A stretch of 6,735 nt of DNA from NCBI GenBank assembly GCA_007128345.1, contig SKXS01000209.1, forward strand, positions 1-6,735, in the 5' to 3' direction. The notes below the pieces were generated by a model, which was given only the letters and a program-made list of their open reading frames with translations, did no database searches and had not been told where the DNA came from. The DNA comes from Spirochaetia bacterium (lineage in GTDB: Bacteria > Spirochaetota > Spirochaetia > PWKH01). Below are positions 1 to 5,343 of this stretch, in pieces. How positions within the stretch are numbered: position 1 is the stretch's first letter; each line of letters starts with the position of its first letter. The position numbers and the translations under genes were made by a program.

Positions 1-65
1 AAAATATGAAAATTATATGTAATACAACGCTTTATTTAGATACTGATTGGCGGAGATCTATTTGA

Positions 66-108
66 GTGTACAAAAAGTTGGGAAGTTCACATTAATGTGT
101 CCAAAAAG
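66..108. repeat. Direct repeat GTGTnCAAAAAG, two copies 31 bp apart
   Basis: The 12-mer GTGTACAAAAAG (66-77) recurs as GTGTCCAAAAAG (97-108), matching at 11 of 12 positions. The start-to-start distance is 31 bp, close to three turns of B-DNA, so both copies would face the same side of the helix. The second copy lies just upstream of the -35 hexamer of the promoter at 110-138, which is a usual place for an activator. A 12-bp palindrome, CACATTAATGTG (88-99), overlaps the second copy. The repeats are seen directly; a role as a binding site is inference. Confidence 0.4.
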
Positions 109-109
109 C

Positions 110-138
110 TTGACGTTAGTTGTAAAGATATCTATACT
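110..138 (+). promoter_or_regulatory. Sigma70-type promoter for the exported-protein pair
   Basis: A TTGACG hexamer (110-115) is followed by a 17-bp spacer and a TATACT hexamer (133-138). Each differs from the sigma70 consensus at one position. The expected transcription start is near 145, giving a leader of about 37 nt before the ATG at 182. The leader carries AAGGAG (171-176), five bases before that ATG. The -10 hexamer is the left half of a palindrome (133-144), so a repressor bound there would block RNA polymerase. Confidence 0.7.
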
Positions 139-144
139 AGTATA
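133..144. promoter_or_regulatory. Palindrome TATACTAGTATA over the -10 (candidate operator)
   Basis: TATACTAGTATA is a perfect 12-bp inverted repeat that fully contains the -10 hexamer TATACT. A second palindrome, AGATATCT (126-133), abuts it. Symmetric DNA over a -10 is a common operator position, but the AT-rich context makes chance palindromes more likely. No regulator can be assigned. Confidence 0.35.
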
Positions 145-181
145 CATACTACTGATGAATACAATATAGTAAGGAGCGTGT

Positions 182-700
182 ATGCATCGATTGAACAATT
201 TTTTAGTAAACAGGAAAAGATCAGCGGTTGTCATGATAGCCGTGTTGGCACTGCTCATCCCCTTAGCGATTTCTGCTGATGATCAGTTTATGCTTCCTCC
301 GATGCAGGAGTTTGCATATGAGGAAATCACGGATGAACAACTTCAGCAGTTCGGATTGGCCCTGGTAATGATTCAGCAGATCGAACTGAATGCGAATGAG
401 ATGATTCAGGAAGTTATTGAGACGTCTCCAATTTCAGAAGAGAGGCTCCAGGAAATCCTTATGATGTACCAGGCGGATCCTGCTGTAGCTGATGAGCATG
501 TGTCTAAAGAGGATATGGAAGTGTTTGAGGAGACCATCCTCGATATAACTGATGTCCAGCAGGCTGCTGTAGATGAAATGGTTGAAGCGGTAGAACAGTA
601 TGGGTTTGAAATCCAGGAGTTCAACCAGATAGTGCATATGATCAATGAGAGTCCTGAACTGCTTGAACGGCTTCAGGAAATGTTTGATAACTGGTCATAG
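182..700 (+). CDS. Exported acidic helical protein, DUF4168-like
   Basis: This 172-residue protein has an N-terminal signal peptide: the basic stretch RKR at residues 11-13, a hydrophobic core at about 15-30, and likely cleavage after Ala32 (ISA|DDQ). The mature part of about 140 residues is very acidic, predicted helical and without cysteine. Its C-terminal third carries a pattern recalling the DUF4168 family: an ITDEQLQQFGLAL segment near residue 48, then AVDEMVEAVEQYGFEIQEFN (about 137-156), then a short helix ending in ELLERLQEMF. The family has no established function and occurs in exported bacterial proteins. The start is supported by AAGGAG five bases upstream and by the signal peptide. 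It is the first gene of a two-gene unit with the lipoprotein at 739. The family call is by eye; a generic periplasmic helical protein is the alternative. Confidence 0.75.
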   Translation: MHRLNNFLVNRKRSAVVMIAVLALLIPLAISADDQFMLPPMQEFAYEEITDEQLQQFGLALVMIQQIELNANEMIQEVIETSPISEERLQEILMMYQADPAVADEHVSKEDMEVFEETILDITDVQQAAVDEMVEAVEQYGFEIQEFNQIVHMINESPELLERLQEMFDNWS

Positions 701-718
701 TGCAATGTATACATTGCA
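701..718. promoter_or_regulatory. Perfect 18-bp palindrome between the two exported-protein genes
   Basis: TGCAATGTATACATTGCA is exactly self-complementary and begins on the base after the upstream stop codon. As DNA it could be a dimer operator. As RNA it could fold into a 7-bp stem with a UAUA tetraloop and act as an intercistronic stability or attenuation element. No T tract follows, so it is not a typical terminator. It shares the 8-mer GTATACAT with 140-147 near the upstream promoter. Confidence 0.5.
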
Positions 719-738
719 TGAATAATGAGGAGGTATAT

Positions 739-1098
739 ATGCGTTATGTGAAAGTGTTTCAATTGCTTGGAGCGGGTGCAGTACTGCTGTTCCTGCTGGG
801 ATCGTGCGCTCCGGGTATCTCTATTGAGATGGCGGAGGAAATGAAGGCGGACATTGAGGAAGCAAACAGTCGCATAGCAGCCATTGAAGAGGATCTGCTC
901 AACTTGGAGCAGGCAAATGATGATGAGATTGCTGAAGTGGTATCTGAAACGGTTCCCGAAGTGAAGCAGGAGCTCTCCATGCTTGCCTCAACTCTTACGG
1001 ACATCGAATCGAAGTTTGATGAGTTTCTTTCTCCTGTGGATGAAGAACCCCCCATGCCTGCTGACGACATGCCTGCGGCTGCACCAAATGGATTTTAG
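739..1098 (+). CDS. Small coiled-coil lipoprotein
   Basis: This 119-residue protein begins with a lipoprotein signal peptide: MRYVKVFQ, a hydrophobic core at about residues 9-20, and the lipobox LGSC with lipidated Cys23. The mature part of about 97 residues is strongly acidic. Residues about 30-92 are helical with heptad-like spacing of Ile, Leu and Val, suggesting a coiled coil. The C-terminal 25 residues are rich in Pro, Asp and Ala and probably disordered. The start at 739 is chosen because GAGGAGG (727-733) sits five bases upstream and the signal peptide begins there; an in-frame ATG at 700 has no such support. The protein should be tethered to a membrane and face the periplasm or surface. 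I do not recognise a named family. The gene shares a likely transcript with the upstream gene and ends at the terminator at 1117. Confidence 0.8.
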   Translation: MRYVKVFQLLGAGAVLLFLLGSCAPGISIEMAEEMKADIEEANSRIAAIEEDLLNLEQANDDEIAEVVSETVPEVKQELSMLASTLTDIESKFDEFLSPVDEEPPMPADDMPAAAPNGF

Positions 1099-1116
1099 AT
1101 TACGTGATCATAACCT

Positions 1117-1142
1117 AGGAGGTGCATTAAGGTGCACCTCCT
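1117..1142 (+). terminator. Rho-independent terminator after the lipoprotein gene
   Basis: Perfect 10-bp inverted arms, AGGAGGTGCA (1117-1126) and its complement (1133-1142), enclose a 6-nt loop TTAAGG. A T-rich run (TCTTTTCTTTCTT, 1149-1161) follows about 6 nt later. It lies 18 bp after the stop codon and separates the exported-protein pair from the regulator gene. The arms contain a Shine-Dalgarno-like AGGAGG, but no start codon is placed to use it. Confidence 0.8.
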
Positions 1143-1159
1143 TCATAATCTTTTCTTTC

Positions 1160-1189
1160 TTGACAATATAAGCGGCTTGCTACTACCAT
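1160..1189 (+). promoter_or_regulatory. Candidate promoter for the GntR regulator gene
   Basis: A perfect -35 hexamer TTGACA (1160-1165) lies right after the terminator's T-rich tail. The best -10 is TACCAT (1184-1189) after an 18-bp spacer, matching four of six consensus positions; TACTAC (1181-1186) with a 15-bp spacer is poorer. The start of transcription would fall near 1196, giving a leader of about 16 nt that would begin at the AGGAA (1196-1200) in front of the ATG at 1212. The -35 is clear and the -10 is weak. Confidence 0.5.
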
Positions 1190-1211
1190 ATGACCAGGAA
1201 ATTAAAAGCTT

Positions 1212-1940
1212 ATGAAACTTATTGATAAAGAAAGCTATATCCCGTACTACGTGCAGATTAAGCATATGCTTATTGACAGGATACGAAACGGCACATATCA
1301 GGAACACAGTTCCATGCCTTCTGAGGGATCACTCGCAAAAGAGTTTACTGTGACGAGGATGACAGTCCGAAAGGCACTGGATGAGCTGAAGCGGGAAGGG
1401 CTGATCAAGTCGGAGCGTGGCAAGGCTTCGACGATTTCTGCAGAGAAAATTGAGCAGAGCCTCCAGAGGTTCTACCGTTTCGGGAAGGAGATAGGTGATA
1501 CTGGTATAGCCGCGCAGTCGAGGGTCGTTAAGCGGGTGCAGGCTGTGCCTCCGGAGGAGGTGCTGCAGATCTTTGATGATTTGGAAGGCGGGGAATACTA
1601 TGAGATTGTCCGCCTGCGGTTCTATAAAGATATGCCTATCAGCCTTGAGTGCCTCTATATTCCCTGCACAGCTGCACCCGGCATCATTGATGAGCCGATT
1701 GAGCAAGTATCGATTGCAGACCTGCTAGAAGAGAAATACGGGCATCAGATTGAGAAGGCCACCGAGTACCTCTACCCAAGAATTGCTGATGCATATGAAT
1801 CGGAGATGCTCGGAGTGCCGGTCCACTCACCTATATTCCAGACAGAGCGTATCACCAGGACTGTAACGGGACGTATTATTGAATTCCGGCGGAGCACAAT
1901 ACGCGGAGATAAGGTTAAATTCAGCACAGAACTATACTGA
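1212..1940 (+). CDS. GntR-family transcriptional regulator, HutC subfamily (UTRA domain)
   Basis: This 242-residue protein is the typical length for a HutC-type regulator. Residues about 8-75 form the GntR winged helix: YVQIKHMLIDRIRNG, then MPSEGSLAKEF, then the recognition helix TVTRMTVRKALDELKREGLI. Residues about 90-240 match the UTRA effector-binding domain, ending with the characteristic EFRRSTIRGDKVKFS strand. HutC-subfamily members usually bind a small metabolite such as a sugar phosphate or amino-acid derivative and control the adjacent operon and themselves. The start has AGGAA 11 bases upstream. The gene lies 86 bp before a glycerol-3-phosphate-dehydrogenase-like gene, which suggests it controls that operon. 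The effector is not readable from sequence; a polyol phosphate is a guess from context. The family assignment is firm. Confidence 0.95.
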   Translation: MKLIDKESYIPYYVQIKHMLIDRIRNGTYQEHSSMPSEGSLAKEFTVTRMTVRKALDELKREGLIKSERGKASTISAEKIEQSLQRFYRFGKEIGDTGIAAQSRVVKRVQAVPPEEVLQIFDDLEGGEYYEIVRLRFYKDMPISLECLYIPCTAAPGIIDEPIEQVSIADLLEEKYGHQIEKATEYLYPRIADAYESEMLGVPVHSPIFQTERITRTVTGRIIEFRRSTIRGDKVKFSTELY

Positions 1941-2026
1941 CGCACAGGACGGCTGCAGTCTCGGGGTTTCTAAAAAAATAACTAAACCCTGTTACGTCCA
2001 CCTGCGGCACATGGTATACTCGACCA
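1941..2026 (+). promoter_or_regulatory. Regulator-to-dehydrogenase gap: extended -10 and candidate operator
   Basis: This 86-bp gap holds TGGTATACT (2012-2020), an extended -10 (TGn plus TATACT, 2015-2020). The position 17 bp upstream, TTACGT at 1992-1997, is a poor -35. Transcription would begin at about the ATG (2027), and no Shine-Dalgarno is visible before it. TGGT (2012-2015) and ACCA (2023-2026) are inverted arms around 7 bp. HutC-type operators such as those of NagR/YvoA use TGGT and ACCA arms with a shorter centre, so this may be a variant site. A weaker inverted repeat, GGGTTT (1964-1969) with AAACCC (1984-1989), flanks an A-rich loop and lacks a T tract. Confidence 0.45.
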
Positions 2027-3208
2027 ATGGAAAGAAGAGTTGTGGTTATTGGTGGCGGAGGTACTGGTATAGCGGTCAGCTATGACTTGAGCCGACGGGG
2101 GTTTCTGCCCATCCTGTGTGAACGGGGGGAGCTAACATCAGGAACTACCGGCAGGCATCACGGACAGCTGCACTGCGGAGCCCGGTATGCCATGGGGGAC
2201 CGCCGGATAGCAAAAGAATGTATGCATGAGAGCAGTATCCTGAGGGCTATTGCCCCTCAAGCAATAGAGTACAATGGCGGCTTGTTTGTATCGGTCACTG
2301 AGGAAGATGACGGATACACTGAACAGTTCCTAGACTGCTGTGCAGATTCCGGCATTCCTGCCAAGAAGGTTCCAGTTCTCCAGGTAAGGGAGCTGGAACC
2401 GGCTGTTTCCCCGAATATACGCTCCGCTGTCTGGGTGCCGGACGGAACGATAGATCCCTGGAGACTGGTGCTCAGTTTTGCTTCCGGGGCGGCACTGCAT
2501 GGTGCAGATCTCAGGCCGTACACTGAGGTGCTGGATATAGAAGTGCATTCGGGGGCTGTTACAGGTGTGCTGGTGAGAAACCGTCTCACTGGGAATGATG
2601 AACGCATCCATACCGCCCTTGTAGTAAATGCCGGGGGAGCCTGGGCAGGGAAGATTGCTGCATTGGCTGGAATACAGCTTGATATGTCCCCGTCTCCTGG
2701 CACCATGGCAGCGGTACGCGGAAGGGCAACTTCCATGGTTATCAGCAGGCTTCACCCAGCGGGAGATGGCGACATAATCGTTCCCCAGAGAAGACTGTCA
2801 ATTATAGGATCTACACAGTGGCTGGCTGAAGACCCTGACAGGGTGCGTACGCGCAGTGAAGATATTCCCTATCTCACTGAGGCGGCTGACATGATGGTCC
2901 CATCGTTCAGTTCACTTCCGTTCCATGCGGCATGGTCTGCTTCCAGGCCGCTCTTTGGCGCTGCAGGGAATGAGCGTGTGCGTGAGCTCAGCCGTGATTT
3001 CATCTGCATCAACCATGGGGAATCAGGTGGTAATCGGGTACATGGGCTGGTAAGCATAGTCGGCGGCAAGGCCACGACGCTCCGCGGAATGGGTGAAGCT
3101 GCCGCAGATAGCGTATGCAGCATTATAGGGCAGCATATACCCTGCAGCACCGCAGATGCATTACTTCCGGGACACAGATCATATTATTCGCCAGGAGCTA
3201 AGAGATGA
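2027..3208 (+). CDS. GlpA-like FAD-dependent dehydrogenase (DAO fold), without Fe-S tail
   Basis: This 393-residue flavoprotein resembles the N-terminal part of anaerobic glycerol-3-phosphate dehydrogenase subunit A, which oxidises glycerol-3-phosphate to dihydroxyacetone phosphate. The FAD-binding Rossmann motif is VVVIGGGGTG (5-14, GxGxxG) with acidic Glu32 ending strand 2. TSGTTGRHHGQLHCGARYA (37-55) closely follows the GlpA motif. Further matches are VPDGTIDPWRL, VRNRLTG, VVNAGGAWAG, the Arg-Pro-Leu after WSAS, and GGKATTLR (346-353), a variant of the family signature GGKxxTYR with Leu for Tyr. E. coli GlpA is about 540 residues with a C-terminal cysteine-rich [2Fe-2S] domain; this protein stops just after CSTADALLPG, where that domain would start. 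Its ATGA overlap with the next gene implies coupled translation. The flavin domain is firm; the exact substrate is not. Another 2-hydroxy acid or polyol phosphate is possible. Confidence 0.88.
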   Translation: MERRVVVIGGGGTGIAVSYDLSRRGFLPILCERGELTSGTTGRHHGQLHCGARYAMGDRRIAKECMHESSILRAIAPQAIEYNGGLFVSVTEEDDGYTEQFLDCCADSGIPAKKVPVLQVRELEPAVSPNIRSAVWVPDGTIDPWRLVLSFASGAALHGADLRPYTEVLDIEVHSGAVTGVLVRNRLTGNDERIHTALVVNAGGAWAGKIAALAGIQLDMSPSPGTMAAVRGRATSMVISRLHPAGDGDIIVPQRRLSIIGSTQWLAEDPDRVRTRSEDIPYLTEAADMMVPSFSSLPFHAAWSASRPLFGAAGNERVRELSRDFICINHGESGGNRVHGLVSIVGGKATTLRGMGEAAADSVCSIIGQHIPCSTADALLPGHRSYYSPGAKR

Positions 3209-3846
3209 AGGAGTATGTGCTTAAGGTTTCCCGAAGCGGTCCATTCCGCTGGTCGAAATACCAGATCAAGGCGGAGGAAACCACTACCATCGTCGAACTT
3301 CTAGAGGAAGTGGAATCTACCGTGGATCCGACACTGACATATCGGCACTCGTGTCATCATGGTTCCTGCGGAACCTGCGCCTGCATCATAAACGGGAAAG
3401 AAGCCCTGGCGTGCAGGACCACCGTCGGGGCATTGGGGACGGAGGAGATTACCGTGGAGCCTTTACGAAGCTTTCCCCGGGAAGGTGATCTTGTCGCACA
3501 TTTAGGATCCATGATCAGGAGCATGCCGGCTGCAGGCTCATATGTTCGTGAGGATGAATGTAACCGCAGGGAAGGTGCTGTTTTTCAGCGTTTTGAGGAC
3601 TGCATAGAATGCGGCTGCTGCATGTCCGCCTGCCCGGTGGGAGGAGATTTCATCGGTCCCGCGCCGCTGGCGATGATGAACCGGGAACTGCAGAAGGGCA
3701 GTAAATTGCAGGAGGATATACGCTCCAAAGCGCTGAGCCGCAGCGGTGCCCCATCATGCCGGGATCACTTTGCCTGCAGCAGAGCCTGTCCTTCCTATGT
3801 ATATCCGGGAAGACATATTCAGGAACTGAAGAAGCTGGAGAGGTAA
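3205..3846 (+). CDS. SdhB/FrdB-type iron-sulfur protein, electron-transfer subunit
   Basis: This 213-residue protein is somewhat shorter than SdhB of about 238. Residues about 1-105 form a plant-type ferredoxin fold with a [2Fe-2S] site at Cys50, Cys55, Cys58 and Cys70, the same spacing as in E. coli SdhB. Residues about 125-205 are the dicluster helical domain: C133-x2-C136-x2-C139-x3-C143-P, and C185-x5-C191-x3-C195-P. By analogy with SdhB these hold a [4Fe-4S] cluster (C133, C136, C139, C195) and a [3Fe-4S] cluster (C143, C185, C191). All 11 ligands are present, so it is probably active. Overlapping the flavoprotein gene by 4 nt, it most likely carries electrons away from that FAD. No SdhC/SdhD-like anchor or heterodisulfide-reductase-type CCG domain is nearby, so the acceptor is unknown. 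Being beside a GlpA-like rather than an SdhA-like flavoprotein, it is unlikely to be true succinate dehydrogenase. Confidence 0.9.
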   Translation: MKEYVLKVSRSGPFRWSKYQIKAEETTTIVELLEEVESTVDPTLTYRHSCHHGSCGTCACIINGKEALACRTTVGALGTEEITVEPLRSFPREGDLVAHLGSMIRSMPAAGSYVREDECNRREGAVFQRFEDCIECGCCMSACPVGGDFIGPAPLAMMNRELQKGSKLQEDIRSKALSRSGAPSCRDHFACSRACPSYVYPGRHIQELKKLER

Positions 3847-3848
3847 CC

Positions 3849-5330
3849 ATGTATTACTCCAGCTGCTTTTCTGGAATCAGTACAGAGAATAAGGTATGTT
3901 CCCGCCTGATGCATCTGCTTGGCATGGGTGTGATGATCACTGTGATCACCCTCGGATGCAGCAGTCCGCTTTTTCCAGCCTCATTAAGCACTCAAGAACA
4001 CACTGAGCTGGCTATCGAAGTGCAGCAGCGCATAGAGCGGGATTTCCCTTTCTTCCAGGGTAGGCATGGACCAGCCAGCCATTATGCAGATACATCTTCT
4101 TGGTCAGCACTTGGTACCTTTTTTGCTTCCATGGATGAATGTATTTCCGTGCCATCGGAGAAATTTTTCGATTCACTGAGGTCAGCAGTTGCCTCACTGG
4201 AAGACGGGCATACATCGATTTCTCCTGCACCTTACGGAGCGTACCCGGGCATCAGACTGCGGTATTTTGAAGGGTACGGATATGAGCGGGGCATATACGT
4301 TGAAGAGCTCACCCAGAGAAGACTGGAAGAGGGACCTGACGGACTTGCGCTAGGAGACCGCATTGTAGCGGTGACGGATGCTCACGAGAGGCAAGTTTCT
4401 GAAGTATCTGGAATGCTGGATTCTCCTGAGCATCAATGGGATCATCTGTTTGATTATCTAAAGACCATGATCAGCGCATCGGCGGAGCATGCACGTGAAC
4501 AGCATGCTGCAGATTCACTCTTTTCGGCGGCCCTGAGGGGGAGACCGTTTCCCGGTGATATTGGAATCAGGGTGGAACGTAGAGGGGAGCTGCTTGATCT
4601 GATCATCTCGGGGGGCAGAATGACAGATGCGTTTCCTGAGATCAGAGAACCCTACTCAGCAATCATCAGCGAAGGATCGTCCGCTTACCACTACATAGCA
4701 CTGCCTGCGATGACCTACTTTGACGATATTGACCGGGCAGACCGGTTCATCAATGAGGCAATAGCCACTCATGCTGACGGCATCATCCTTGATATTCGCG
4801 GTAATGGCGGAGGTAATTCTGCCCTCGGAGACTATCTTATTGCCCGATTCAATCTGTTGGAAACGTTCAGCTTTTCCATAGTGAAGGGCACCGATGGTTC
4901 ATTGGTCAGAACCATCGGGCCTCATCAGGCCAGGGGAGAGCAGTACGACGGCCCGGTTATTCTGCTGATTGATCACGAAGTATATTCTGCGGCTAACCAC
5001 CTTGCTGCTCTGTGTTATTACGCGAATGCGCGCAATTTCCGCAGTCCCGCGTTTGTGCTTGTTGGAGATCGTACGGGGGGAGGGAGCGGAAGACCTCACA
5101 GCGTGAAACTTACTCCTGAATTCACCTTGCGTATTTCACGGGATATACTGGTGGATCCTGAAGGAAATCACCACGAACGGGGAATAGAGCCCCATGTGCA
5201 GGTGAATATCACTCCCAGCGACATGGCAGCGGGAATGCGGGTAAGGATGCCTGAAGAAAAACTGTTTGAGACATATCGACATACTGACCTCGTGATCTTA
5301 GAGGCGTTGAAAGCATTAAAGGACCACTGA
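3849..5330 (+). CDS. S41-family (tail-specific protease-like) lipoprotein
   Basis: This 493-residue protein starts at 3849, with GGAGAGG (3837-3843) five bases before the ATG and only 2 nt after the previous stop. The frame is open further upstream to 3756, but that part overlaps the iron-sulfur gene and has no such site. The signal peptide ends in ITLGC, with a candidate lipidated Cys37 (a loose lipobox with Thr at -3). SLRSAVASLEDGHTSIS is the N-terminal helical cap typical of S41 proteins. A degenerate PDZ-like region includes LALGDRIVAVTD. The S41 core has the strand motif DIRGNGGGN (Asp315, Arg317, Asn319), the likely nucleophile Ser380 in VYSAANH, and VGDRTGGGSG downstream. The family hydrolyses proteins near their C termini; this is an envelope member resembling tricorn/IRBP-like types. 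Its target is unknown. A catalytically weak homologue is possible because the residue usually seen as Glu after SAx is Asn. Confidence 0.85.
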   Translation: MYYSSCFSGISTENKVCSRLMHLLGMGVMITVITLGCSSPLFPASLSTQEHTELAIEVQQRIERDFPFFQGRHGPASHYADTSSWSALGTFFASMDECISVPSEKFFDSLRSAVASLEDGHTSISPAPYGAYPGIRLRYFEGYGYERGIYVEELTQRRLEEGPDGLALGDRIVAVTDAHERQVSEVSGMLDSPEHQWDHLFDYLKTMISASAEHAREQHAADSLFSAALRGRPFPGDIGIRVERRGELLDLIISGGRMTDAFPEIREPYSAIISEGSSAYHYIALPAMTYFDDIDRADRFINEAIATHADGIILDIRGNGGGNSALGDYLIARFNLLETFSFSIVKGTDGSLVRTIGPHQARGEQYDGPVILLIDHEVYSAANHLAALCYYANARNFRSPAFVLVGDRTGGGSGRPHSVKLTPEFTLRISRDILVDPEGNHHERGIEPHVQVNITPSDMAAGMRVRMPEEKLFETYRHTDLVILEALKALKDH

Positions 5331-5343
5331 GCATAGGGTAAGC

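Noticed and set aside
1..65. Possible gene or RNA at the left edge
   Set aside because: The stretch is AT-rich, with short frames and no stable hairpin or motif; I see nothing to call.
700..738. Start of the lipoprotein frame at 700
   Set aside because: It overlaps the previous stop codon and the palindrome and has no ribosome binding site; GAGGAGG precedes the ATG at 739, which also begins a normal lipoprotein signal.
1964..1989. GGGTTT/AAACCC hairpin as terminator of the regulator gene
   Set aside because: The stem is only 6 bp with a 14-nt loop, and no T tract follows, so it is at most a weak structure or operator.
2257..2755. Long open frames on the minus strand inside the flavoprotein gene
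   Set aside because: They are antisense shadows of a gene with clear family motifs; they show no ribosome binding site and no domain.
3205..3846. True succinate dehydrogenase or fumarate reductase iron-sulfur subunit
   Set aside because: No SdhA/FrdA flavoprotein or membrane anchor is present; the coupled flavoprotein is of the GlpA/DAO type, so a different dehydrogenase is more likely.
3756..3848. Upstream extension of the S41 frame to an ATG at 3756
   Set aside because: It overlaps the iron-sulfur gene, lacks a ribosome binding site, and would put 31 unlikely residues before the signal peptide. The ATG at 3849 has GGAGAGG five bases upstream.
3927..3949. Inverted repeat TGATCAC-T-GTGATCA, resembling a CRP-like site
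   Set aside because: It lies inside the signal-peptide coding region (Met-Ile-Thr-Val-Ile-Thr codons), its spacing does not fit the TGTGA-N6-TCACA pattern, and the codons explain it.
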